Assembly (NCBI GenBank): GCA_027886175.1
Contig: JAJNNQ010000003.1
Location: 5,619,501-5,683,500, forward strand
Origin: Phylloscopus collybita
Taxonomy: Eukaryota; Chordata; Aves; Passeriformes; Phylloscopidae
Length of the DNA stretch: 64,000 nt
Direction: 5' to 3'
The position numbers and the translations under genes were made by a program. The notes under the pieces were generated by a model. That model made no database searches. It saw only the letters and a program-made list of their open reading frames with translations, and was not told the DNA's origin. Shown piece after piece: positions 27,001 to 39,201 of this stretch (its first letter is position 1; each line of letters starts with the position of its first letter).

Positions 27001-30000
27001 TTCACTAAGTAATATTTATTAGAAGCTGTGTATTAGCTGCTATTTTTACAAAATATGACTTTTTGGATAACTGTCCTTTATCCTAGGTAGGACTATCACT
27101 GTTTTAGTCAACAGCTATATGGTGGCTGTCATTCACAAATTGATTGTGTTTTGGAAATATAATTTCATGAGCGCAGTTTGCCTCGTGGAAGACAATTTTG
27201 TTGGTGAATCACTGTAGAACTTTTCCTTTAAAGCCTAAGCTGACACTTCTCCACATTCCCTCATTTACAAATATGTCAAAACCCCAAAATGTCCTGTAAT
27301 TTTTTTTTTCTCCCTTTACAGTGAAAGCAGTAAACACTTTCCATTTCTCTTCAGACTTTCTAAATTCTTTTAATTTTCTATGTCTGTGCTCAAATCTTCA
27401 TTTATCCATTAGTTGTCTTCCTCTTAATACACAGAACAATCTGTCTCACAGGTACATGAGTAGAAATAAAGGCTGAGGCAGAACTGAAGCCTCTGGCAGA
27501 GACACAGCAGCTGACAGGGGATGTGGCACTCTGCATTTTAGTTTTTGAGTAGTTTGGTGGTTCTGCAATGTTTGTAGGAATACATTTGCAATAAGAAGTG
27601 AGAGCACCTTGCTTGATAGCTTTTATAGTGATATTAGTTCCTTCAACCCAACAGAAGCAGCCTGACATCTTACTTTTTCCTGTTGTTTTTCATTTGGTTT
27701 TCCCTATACTGAATGGATATATTCAGAATCAGCTGAAGCTTGACAAATGCAGCTGTGAAGTCTTGTCTTCAAGCTATACTGCAGATTTTTTTCTCGCCTT
27801 TCTTTGCTCCAAGAAATACCTGTTCAACTGTTTTTATAGTATTTTTATGATAGGCATTTCAGATTCCTACTGCTGGATAAATAAAACTGCCTTCCTAGCT
27901 TCAGGAGGCAGGGATGTTTTTTCATTTGTTGCTCAAAATTTGTTGCAGTGCAGAATGTAGTTGGATGTCATAGTAAAGAGGATGGCCTGGCATGGAAATG
28001 AGAACATAATTAAAATTATTTTTACTTTTCTCAGGATTTGGAACAAACTGTTGCTTAAACCTTTTTCTTAGAGGTATTACACCTAACAAGCTCTCTTGAG
28101 AGAGATGGGGGTAGAGCAGCAAAGCTATCAACAAAAATACGGAATTGCTGTGTTCCCTGGGGTTTGCTTAAATTTGAAAGTAGATAGGAACTGCGAAGAA
28201 ATATAATGCAATCTGGTAAAGAAACTGCAGTATAACTCCAGTGGCCTGAGACACAGTAATGTACCAATGTAAAGATCTCCTATTAACCTGAAAAATAGGT
28301 AACGACATAAAACACTCTGAAGTTGCTTGGTTTACATTTGTCCTTGATGCATCGTCTTCAAAGTCTTGTGGTGTGGAGATCAATTTATGCTGTAAATACT
28401 GTGGAGTGGAAATCAGGTCTTTTCACCTGCTGTGGGAAAGGCCCTGTGAACCTTTTCTGGGCTGCCTGTGTTAGAGTTTGACATGCTAAGTTCAAAATGA
28501 CCACTGAGCTAAAACAGCAGTCAAATGGTGATATGTACTTGCTCTTCATTTAATGGCAGGTTGAGGTTCACGAAGGCATTGAAGCCACTTGTGGTGTGAG
28601 ATTTTGTGTCCTTGCCCACATGAATCTACCTGATGGAGTCATAACAGTGGTGGTCTAGGATTTGAAGCAAAGGAAGTAATTCTTGAGTGTTTCAATTTTT
28701 TTTTTCTTGAAATAATCTGGAATGCTTGTTAATCCATGCAATATTTGTTTTATTATAATCCTTTCTTGGATTTTATGAATGCCTTCCATTCCTACAGAAT
28801 CAGCAGTAATGGTTTTGCAGAGCTTCTATTTTTATTTCTGACATTCCAATTGAGAAGCAGCAGTTCTTCTTCTGTTTGTTGTTTTGAGGAGGAGCTTGGT
28901 ACAGGGAAAGAATGCTTGTGAAAAGAATGCTTGAATTTGAGCAAATCGATGCTTTCCAAGTCTGACATAGATTTTTTTGAGAAATCCCATCGAGTTACAG
29001 TCTCCACTGTTATCCATTCACACACACTTGAAAATCTGGAATCAGGTAATTGGTGTCTGGCATGTTGGATAATTATGAGAACTGTAACTTGCAAGAACAG
29101 ATCTGCATTTACATAAGGGCTCGTGAAGTCTTGGAGCCTACAGTTCAATCTGAACATAAAAATTCCTTCAGAAAACTGATTGTGTTTTGTCATTTTGACT
29201 ATTTTTCATTTTTATTTATTGTAATTTGATTTTTTTTAAAGTGTCGAGCCATTTTCTTGTACCTTCTAATCTTGGTGGTATTTTCCTTGGAGAAGAAATA
29301 ATCTGCTGTGGAGGGGGTTACACTACATTGCCCATTGACATTCTGGTCACATTGTTTTGTGTGCACGTACCTGCAGCAGGGATCCTACTACAAACAATTC
29401 TGGCTTGTCAGAAAAGGTGTATCTACAACTGGGCTTGAAATGTCTCTGTGGTTCAGGGCCTCAGGCTGGTGAGGGATGTGCTCTGTCAGTCTGTACATGT
29501 GTATGTGCAAGAAGGGGATGTTGCCAGATCGTTTTACTCTGTTAAATATTATCAGATATGCCTTTTAAAAATAGTGCATTATTAGGCTTGGCTCAAGAAA
29601 TTAGAATTAGTCTTACAAAGCTATCTTAACAGTACTGTCACCTCCTAGAAAACAGCAGTTCATAATTATTCCATGTGCGTGTGCCCATGACAATGATCTG
29701 CTTAATAATGTTCCTTTAAAAAGAAACAAAAATACAAACACAGAAATCAACAGTAATGAAGCAGTTTTAACATTTGAGTAAAATACAGAGAACAATGGGT
29801 TTCATTGTACTCTTAAGGCTGTTGGTTTCTCCTTGTGTCTGGTGTTTCAAAGGAAGTAAGCCAGGCTCAGCAGCACCTTGAGTAGGGACAGAGTGCTGGA
29901 AGAGCCCTGTGGCATTCAGGTAGGCACGGTCAGCTGGTGACTCCCAAGCTGCAGCCTAAATCTGCAGCTGCTGTATTGCACCACCCAAAATGTAGGTTTA

Positions 30001-32234
30001 ACCCTCACGTGAAAGATGGGAAATGTGGATCAGGTTTCATATGGTGCCCTTTCATTCCACCTCTAAGGGAAAACTAATGGAGTGAAGTGACTGTCTTGCT
30101 GCTTTGTAAGGAAAACTGGTGCCCGAGTGAAGAAGAAACCATTAACAGCTCCTATAAATATGGATGACTTTATTGAGGAGGGCATATCTATTTATACACA
30201 GGAGTATTTTTCATGTTCCTGTAGGCAAACCCCATTTTTTTAATAGGTAAGTCTGGGATGATTAATTTAGGAAAAAAGTAATCTGATTTCAGTATTACAT
30301 ACTGAAACGGTGAAGCTTTATAGTCCAATGGTTTTGCATGTAAGACTCCTGTAATTATCATGACTGTATTAAAATGTCATTAATGTCATTAGTGTGCTTA
30401 GTAACTACTCTTCTATGACCCTTTAGTTATATGAGATAAAATTAGATGTGTTTGGAACTTATGTTCTAAATTCTAAAATACTGACTTTATTTGAAACAAC
30501 TGTGTGTAACCCTCATTGGATAATGTAACAAAATTCATGATTCCCATGTCTTAAAATGCTAGTATCAGTAAAGTTCAATGTGTGTTTGATTGTAAGGATT
30601 TTATTTCAGAACAACCCTCTTTGTTGGTGCAATGTTGCATTAGTGTGCTGTGCTGAACAATTCAATCTGAACTTCCCTCTTGCACAGAGCTCTATGTGAG
30701 GATACAGCCAAAAATTTCTTTTTTCTCACCTTTTCACTTTTCTGTTGTATTTCATTAATTTTAGAGGGATTTAATTGATTTTACAGTTTGTGGTGAGGTG
30801 CATTAGAATCAGGTTCATTTTTGATTTATTTCTAAGTTTTGGTTGGCTTAATTTTTTTGTTCTATGGTTTTACTGAAGCTTGAAAAGGTCATCTCAGTAG
30901 AAGACACATGGAAGGTAAGAGTAGAAAAAGTGAAATTTTGTGTCAAAGCTCTTGTGGCTTTGAAGTGCAATAGACCCAAACTGTAGAAGAAAACTGTTAC
31001 TAAGTAGTATTTCTTGCATCTTAAACTTTCACATTAAGATGTTGGTTTCCATCTTCCACAGAACTCCAAATGTGCTGATATTACTGCTCTGAGTGTTAAT
31101 TAACTTACGGTTCTAACGTAATGGGAGTTGCACAGTTTGTCTGAATGAATCTGTTGCATTATTTGGTGTTGCTTCCCAGTGACAGAACTGTGGGAGATCT
31201 CTGTGTGAATGCAGCTGCTGTGTGATGAGCCTGGTGAGACTGTGCTGCAGAGAGGTGATGGCCACTGCCCAGCCCGGGGCTTTCTGTGGGTACTGGAGAT
31301 GTACACACTTGATCCTGCCAACTCCATCCTTCTGGCTGTGTTACTCTGGAGGCTTTGCTCTAGCAGGTTTCTCTCTTTTTTCTCACAATCAGCACATTCA
31401 TCTTTTTCCACTACACTCTCATATCCCTCGTGTTTCTAATTAAAATTTCAAAATCACTGCCTGTCCTTTGTTCTGCATAATCTGTGCTTGTTTGCATTCC
31501 AGCAGCACACCTGTATTGTGAATGCAACACCAATTAATACTCTTTTCAGCAGTTTAAAATAAATAGTGCCCATGTATGGGCTTATTCTCAAACCATAACA
31601 TATTCAGTATTTTTTTTATCTGACAGGCCTTGAGTTCTAAGAGCTGGATTTAGCAAAAGTTTTCAACTCTATTTAGGCTGAGTAAGCAGATATCTTTGTC
31701 TAATCAGTTAAACACACCATGCTTCTTTACAGCTCTCTACAGGAGTAAGGAATTAAAAAAGTTAAGCAGTGAATAAATAACTCAAAAGATATCTATTTTT
31801 TCCTTGAAAAAGTGCTTCACCTAGAAAAATATTCTTAATCTGCAGTTTTCTTGTGTGCTCTTAGGTTACCAAATCATATGTGAATATGAATTTCAAAAGC
31901 AGAGTTTAAATCACTGAAAACATTTTGCTGCCTTTTGCTTTCAGTTTTACTGTACTGCTTTTTTTTTCCTCTTAAATTTGATCATCTAAAATAATTGCAG
32001 TAATGACGTAAGGGATAAGGTAAAGGCAAATTATAGCTAAATTTATGGCTTGAAATTTGCTTTTGAAGTTTTTGGAGCAGTCTAATTTCCTCAATAAAAT
32101 GTCTCTGCAGTGTATAATCACCTTTATTAAAAAAAAATAATCAGAACTATTGATCTTTTCTGAGGAGTAAAGTATGACTTAACCCAAGAAATCATGCAGA
32201 GAATAGCATATAGAAATGTGGTGATGCCTATAAT

Positions 32235-32290
32235 CTAATGAAAAAGAGAAGCCTTTTTTAATGTAATTGAAAAAGAGGAGCTTTTTTCAT
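32235..32290. repeat. Imperfect 29-base tandem duplication
   Basis: Two neighbouring copies share the order 'tgaaaaagag(a/g)ag' followed by a T run, spaced by 29 bases (32239 and 32268). Several mismatches and a one-base indel separate them, which suggests an older local duplication. Confidence 0.6.
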
Positions 32291-32777
32291 CAGGCTAACA
32301 GCAGCAAAATAAAGGACTTATTTTCGGGTCAATTCTTTTGCCTGTTTGTTAAGGACTTCCTTTGAATGTTAACTTAGGTTTTCTGATCCAAGAAAAACTT
32401 TTGGCAATATGATTTAAGTATTGTCTTGGCTTCTTGCTCTCATGCTTGGTTAGATCATCTCTGATCATGAGGAAGAAGATGAGAATTTACAGAGAGATGT
32501 GGCTCTCCCTGAGGGCCATGAAACAGGGAATTGTCCAAAGCTGCTGTGCTGGAAGTTAATGGATATAACCCTGTAAGTAATTCTCACAATATGAGGGCAG
32601 TGTCACCTTGGTTCCAAAAACTGGTTGGTTGGTCTTCAGTCAGCTTTGGTGTCCCAGCTGTGTGCTCGTGTGACCTAAGTCTGGTGTCTGGAGTTTTATT
32701 TCAAAAAATGCAACTAATTTTGTAACTTCAGACAAACCCCAGTCCCTGCACTTTGAATTTTACAAATGTATCAGTGG

Positions 32778-32811
32778 TTTTTTTTTTCCTCTTTTAAGGA
32801 AAAAAAAAAAA
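32778..32811. repeat. T run facing an A run (short inverted repeat)
   Basis: Ten T (32778-32787) are followed after a short spacer by GGA and twelve A in all (32800-32811). The TTCCT/AGGAA flanks also pair, so the single strand could fold into a simple hairpin. This may be chance association of two homopolymers. Confidence 0.6.
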
Positions 32812-35800
32812 GTGTTTCAGTATATATACTGTAGCTGGTCTCTGAAAAAAGAACTTCACAGGCCCCCCTTCGTGAAGACTCTTGACAAGACTCTTGAAAT
32901 TGCATCTTCTTTGTTATCCCTCGGAAGTGATGCATGAGATGCAATGTTATGACTTGACAAGCTTAAGTACAAAATTATTGATCTCTGAGCTGCAGCAGAA
33001 CTCCTGAGGATAATCTCCCAGTAAATATTTGGCATTGAGCAGTATTAACACTTGTTGCTCTTGCTGCACATTATTTCTGTGTGGATAATTTAGCCAGTTT
33101 CCAGAACTTCTTTGACAGCTGTGTCTCACTGAGTTTGTGCCTCACTTTTGCATGGAAGACAATTTGGGGCCATTTTTTTGCCTCAGAGCTGACACAAAGT
33201 AATAGTTGTCTTTTGAAATTGAGAGGATTTACCAAGTACTTGAATTTAGGGATAAGCTGGAAATTCAACCTATGTGCTAAGTGCACGGAATAAATGAGTT
33301 CACTAGTTTTGTGAATTTGAAGGTCACAGCTATATAGACAGAGATATCCAAACCAGTAATTAAGCAATGTATAATTTGCTGTTGGTTTGAATATTGAAAT
33401 CAGAGTTGTATGTCACTGTGAGAGATGGGATCTAGCTCAGCCAGAAGATGCTTGTGGGCTCAATGCAGAAGTTGGTGAGTTAAATTCTTTGGCCCCTGCA
33501 ATGTAGAAGGGCAGTCTGGGTGATCACAGTTGCCCTCTAAAAATGCTGGTTGTTAAAAATGAAGAGGATGCATTTGAAAAAGCACGAAACAGGGTTTGTT
33601 AGAAATGAAATGTCAATAGATAACATGGAATAAGCAGGTAGTTATCAATTTATGCAATTAGAATGTCCTTAGGAAAACTGATGAAAAAATTGCTGGCTTC
33701 ATGGAAGCATAAAGTAACATTGGTTTACCTTATAGAACAAAACTCCCCAACCTTTTTAACTTTACCACTTACATAAAGTTGGCTGTTGCAGTTCTATGAG
33801 ATCTGGAGAACTGAGGGACTGTCTCTGTCCTTGCATACATATTTAATATACAAAACAGGACTCCATGTATACAAGTTTTAGTTTGAGCTCCAGTATGCTT
33901 AAATAATCTGGTCACCTGGGAAAGAGGAAAATTGATGGGATAGGAAAAGGAAGGTTGAGGAATCTGAAAACAGGCTTCCATACACACACCACAAAGCCTG
34001 AATGTGCCTGTGTGCACACCTGCACTTGGTTTGTTTTATGCATTGTTGCACCTGAGTGGAGTCAAATGGTAATAAAAGGAACCTTTCTTTATGTTGGATA
34101 CTTATTTTCTAAAGAGTTTCAATTACCTGTGAATTCAGAACCTGTGTGGGTTAGCTAAGGAAAACTTAATTAGATCCTTAGCAGTATTAAAGTTACATTA
34201 AAAAATGCTGAAATCAAGAAAATTCTCAGTGTCTCAGTTGTCTTGATCAGGAAGAAATAATTTCAAGTAAGTGTAAATGCAAATTCCTTTAAATCAAATG
34301 GATATTCTTTAACATGGGGAGTATTTGTTTTACTTTCTGGATGTTTTCCCTATTCCCTTTTGTTGATGCAGGAGAAAGGTACTGCTTGTCTGATAGCACA
34401 TTGCTTCTCTTTTCCCTCAACTATCTATACACAGAACAGGGAGCGACCTAGGAAAATGTGATTTTGTGCATTGGATAGTAACCCTGAATAACGCAATATA
34501 ACCTGAGAGCTTAGATTATGTTTTAAGAATATTTTAACTTTTTTATTAAAGGCATAGTTCTGCTGTTTGGCTTAAAAACTGCTGGTCTTTGTCCTGTTCC
34601 TTTCCATGGAGCTCCATGTAGGAAGCAGCCATCTGCTCAAAAACAAGCTTACAGAAGTAATGCCTTGATTTATGTAGGAAATGTACTGGGTTACCTGTCA
34701 TGAGCCCTAATCCCCTTAAAATACACCAGAATTTAGTGGTGACTCTTCCCATATCTGGAAATGTTTAAACAGAGGCCCATAGGAGGTTTGAACAGAGTAA
34801 AGCAAATTGAATTTGGTTTAAGAATTCATCCCTTTTTGTCCTACATATCTAATTCATTTTTCTCAAATGCTGTTCATATTGTGTTGCATATTAATTGCAT
34901 ATTCTATGTTCTTTTTTCATAATATACCACTGATAATAAAAGAAAATTAAATTTTTAATTCCCAATGATACCTTAATTTAATGTTCCAGCCACTTCTCTT
35001 CTTTAACTAATCTTCTGTCCTCTGAACAAATTTGATTAAAATCATTACATTTATTAAGAAGAAATGGGCTAAAATGTATCACTTTGGTCCCACAGGGTAT
35101 TAAAAATTGCTTTCTAAAACATGTCTTTCGATGGATGGCAAATTTTAGGCAAGGAAATGGCTGATTAAAGTTCAGAAATCATTAGGATATTGAAAAGTGG
35201 AAGAAATTACTTGCTTTAGTTACTTCTTACTCATTTTAAAGGTGTAAACCATTCTTCCTTCCTGCTCTTGTCTCCTGATGCCCTAGTAATTTTGAATTTG
35301 TGAGATTTGGGATAGGAGGTGGGACACAGAGGAGTGATTTCAGACTCACTCCTGTCTTTCCTAGTGCTGAGGAAAACCCAGCCTGAGCTCTGTTCCCTTC
35401 TGTGCTGGGCTGAGGTCAGCCAGTGACAGGATCCGTAGGGTGGGACAATGCAGCCTTTGGACTTTTGTGTTTGCACCAGACAAAAAGCTGCAGTTTGTGT
35501 TTACATTTAGACATCTTGTAATTTGTCACTTCTTGCTGATTTTGTTACTTTGGTTTGGATTAAAGTGTTAGTGGTTTAACCTTCTTAGTTTTCTATTGAA
35601 TGATGTGATTATTGTGGTCCATTTGATGTTGTGCATATCTGTGTAATTAGGATGTTGTAATCTTCTTTCTTGGTCTCTGATATTGAGTTCATAATACCTC
35701 CTTAGGAAGTCTGATACAGTATTGTTAACTGGTTGGGTTGGGAGGAGCTCACTTATCACTGAACAGATTTTAAGCACAGGTCCTTTTCAAAACCAGCAGT

Positions 35801-36159
35801 ATAACAAAATGCTTTTGAAATACTTGCATTTATTTTTGTGGTTGTCCCTCTCAGTCCTCACTGTATGGCTGATTAACTGCATTCAAAACACGATTTGCTG
35901 CCTGTATAGTGACAGAACTTTCTTGAAAATGTGAGTTAATGAAATTTAATGCAGTCTCTGCTGGCTTTTTTGAGCACCCATTAAGTAGGTTAGCTGCTCA
36001 CTTGTAAAGCTCTTTTCAGCTGTGAATTAGAAAGCATCTGCCTTTACTGTATGCACTGTTGTCTCACAGTCATTCTGATTTTCTCATATTCATTTCTGAT
36101 TTTATCTCCTTCTGCTCCCTGGGCCTTAATTCTGAAAATTTATGGTATTAATTTTGTGA

Positions 36160-36335
36160 TGCCACAACTTGGTACACCTTCCACTATCCCAGGTTGCTCC
36201 AAGCCCTGTACAACCTGGCCTTGGACACTTGCAGGGGTGGGGCATCCCCAGCTTCTCTGGGCACCCTGTGCCAGGGCCTCACCACCCTCACAGAAAAGAA
36301 TTTTTTCCTGATGTCTAATATAAATCAACTTGAAG
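36160..36335 (-). mobile_element. CR1 LINE fragment (5'-truncated)
   Basis: On the plus strand this reads as the reverse complement of a CR1 3' part: 'acaccttccac' near 36174, 'ccaggttgctccaagcc' at about 36189, 'caacctggccttggacact' at about 36210, 'ggggcatccccagcttctctgggca' around 36240-36264, then 'gcctcaccaccctcacag' and a degraded 'aaagaattttttcctgatgtctaat'. Block order and spacing agree with avian CR1, so the family call is firm. The CR1 3' tip, which would lie to the left, is missing or too diverged to see. Confidence 0.92.
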
Positions 36336-38140
36336 AGGAAATATTTTAAACTAATAACATTTCTAGGTACTTCATTATATTCCATATCAGACAATGAATT
36401 GATTGCAATGTTCCTTAATAATTACAGATGTATAGCCTGCTAACATACATTCTGAAAAACACTCCTTGACACTATATGCTTTCATAATAAAAGCTTAGAT
36501 ATTTTTGGGTAGTGAGAAAATCAAGAGTACTTGGCTTAGTCCAGCGTAGGCCCCTATTTTTACAAGGTGTTACACAAACAGAAGAGAAATTCCATCATCC
36601 ATAGAGCTGATTTTATAAGTACACCAGGCAGGCAAAGGCTCTGAACAAGAGCACAGAGGATACAGACCCACCTATGTTCTTCTGGCAGGCCCTTGCAAAA
36701 CCCCAGATGTCTGAATGGGAATTCTTTGGGCAGTGATGCTGGATGTGAATTAGTGAGGCTGCTATTGCATTATGTTAACATCAGGAGGCCTTTATTGAGA
36801 ACCTGATCTCTACTGTGCTTTATTGCCAAGAATCTTTCCATAGAAAGATAGTTGTCCAAAATAACTGGCATATTAGATTTGATAAGCTGCAGCAGGCTGA
36901 TGGAACAGAAAATGATATTGTGAAGTGTGTTGCAGTGCAATGCAGTAGTGAGATTATAAGCAAAATAAATTTATTTGAGGTTGCATAATAGATTTTAGGA
37001 CTTGATCAACACCTGTGCCTGGCTTTTGTCCAAAGTAGTTTGTTTTGTTTAGACATAATCATCATTTTGACTGATGATTTTGAACGATTTTTATTTGAGT
37101 TTCAGGTAATTGATGAGCTTATAATGGAATCTGCACCTTTGTGGTTGTAGCTGTTCAGTGTTAATGTGGTTTTGCAGGATAAAGTTGTAAGTGAAAAACA
37201 TTGTTTTCTAGTATGAGGAATAGTAGAATTTTAAGGTCCCATTCTCATGTGTAGGAGGATCCTATATACCCATAAGAAGCAGACTTACATACACACCAAG
37301 TGCTCTGGAAAATGAGAGCTTTGGAGTGTAAACACCAGCCAAGAAAGAATTAGCTTTTTGGAGGTCTTTGTTAATGAGTGCACATGTGCTGAAAGAGAAT
37401 AAATGATTGTCTTTTTGATAGAGTTAGAAGAAATATCCAGATTTTATATTGTAGAACAGATGCATCAGGTTAGTTTTTTAGCTGGTTAATATGACATATT
37501 GATGTCATGAATTATGGTAGTTAATGACCTGGAGATTTTTCAGGGGCTTGCATTCTGTCTTTTTCAGAGAATTTGAAAGGAAAGCCAGAGGCTGTGTAAT
37601 TAGAAGAGGTAAAACACTGAACAAAAGGAAGGATCGTGTAGTTATATATAAGAATAACATTTTAATGGTATATAGAACCCTCCCAGACTGCCTTGTAGAA
37701 GGATTCCATTATGCTGCCAGAGAACTGGGGGAAGCACATGCCTGCAGTGTGCAGAGGTATGGGAATCTCACCATCCACCATCCACTGCTCTCTTATCTGG
37801 GCAAGTGTGACAAATAATTCTGTGCGCTCGTCACCGCTGACAGCTGAGACTTTTTGCTCAGATGCCTTGACAGTGCTTGTATTAAGCACCCAGGGCCATC
37901 CACTCCATTAAGTTTTTGTGAAATGAACTGTCTGTACTTGCTGTCTGGCTGATCCTGGCAGCGTTTGGGAGCTGGGAGCCTCTCCAGTGAGCCCCTTTAA
38001 CCACCTGACAGATCGGGTTGGGATGGTTTTAGTGGAGTCTTCAGGGCACAGAAGATAAAGCTGGGATGTTTAAACAGTGGTCAAAGTGTAATGTGGAAGA
38101 AAAGCAAGTTCTCTGAAATGAAAATAGACAAAAAGGTAAT

Positions 38141-38154
38141 TTTTTTTTTTTTTT
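38141..38154. repeat. Poly-T run
   Basis: Fourteen consecutive T, simple sequence, in a unique context. Confidence 0.8.
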
Positions 38155-39157
38155 GATACACAATCAATGGCCATGTGGCAGGTGCTCTCTGGAGTTGTGG
38201 TATGTGTATCGCTGAAATCTCCTGATGGTGTTGCTCTGTGTAGCACCCATATGACACTAGCTAAGTTTGAAAACACAGTGATTTTTAGAGTGGGATTTCC
38301 ATTTTTTAATTGAAGAGAAATACTGATAGAGTTGAACTATACCTATAATTTCAAATGTAGCCATTTATAGCCAAATGTTGAATACAATTGGAGGTTGATT
38401 ATTGAGCTCTTCACTAAATACATGGAAGAAATTGCAGAATGAGGTTCCCTTCCTTGGTATCTCTACTGTGTCAGGGTGCTGAGTGTTGTGATTGAGCTGC
38501 TGCCTGTAGTGGATGCTACAGCATTACAGACTCTCCAGGAATGCAGTGGAATTACCTTGGCCTCTGGGTACATGGGTTAGTTCATCAGGGTCTCTCAGTG
38601 ACACTGCTGGAGACTTTTTAATTTCTGCTCACTTCCCAAAGGTGAAACATGAGTATCACCTACTGTATGGAATTGTAGAACATCACATTTTCTGTGGTTT
38701 TTAGGAAAAATGTATTAAAGTCTGGATTTAAAGGCATTTTTTGCATGTATATATACACTTGTGCAAGCACACCAGTTAAATATATTAGAGAGTTTACTGA
38801 GTATTATACTAAAATCAATATACTTCTGAAATCTGGATTTGGTTTTAAAACAATTTCCCCATACAGTGTAAATTACAAAAACAGAAAAAAGGGTTTGGAA
38901 ACATTAAAAATTAAACTTGATATGTTTGAGTTGCACATATGACTTATATTAGTATTATTCACTGCATCATGACTAGGCTATTCTACTTGGGCATTGCAAG
39001 AATTTGAAATTAGAGCATGGTGCATTTTAGCAGAAAAGCAGAAACACAGAGGTGAAACAAAAGTTGGAGTTCTAATGGAAATTCTGAGTTCTTTCAATTT
39101 CCTTATAAATCTGTCTGGTGTTGCTGCATTTATTCTTACATAATTAAGTAGCTTGTA

Positions 39158-39201
39158 GTGATATTATATATAAAAATTATATATATTATATAATAATTAA
39201 T
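39158..39201. repeat. A+T-only alternating patch
   Basis: Almost entirely A and T, with TATATA and ATTATA units in near-palindromic arrangement. Low-complexity sequence of this sort melts and crucifixes easily. No function is implied. Confidence 0.7.

Larger units (their letters stand above)
18891..36159. other. Unique non-coding DNA
   Basis: This long stretch is free of recognisable genes. It includes a small exon-like interval (19980-20038), a 42-base T run (24044-24085), a tandem duplication (32235-32290) and a T-run/A-run pair (32778-32811). The longest open frame of the window (28792-29193, minus strand, 133 codons) lies here. It shows no signal peptide, domain or family likeness, and its start has no support. 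Texture around 21290-21430 and 21860-22260 hints at conserved non-coding DNA, but this is not strong enough for separate calls. Confidence 0.55.

Noticed and set aside
28792..29193. Longest open frame in the window (133 codons, minus strand)
   Set aside because: No domain, signal peptide or known family, no supported start or exon structure, and overlapping frames of similar size on both strands. It fits a chance open frame or DNA-level constraint.
32461..32572. Possible exon between TTTACAG and CCTGTAAGTAA
   Set aside because: The acceptor is in purine-rich sequence with no pyrimidine tract, and the frames carry stops. Only the donor looks good.
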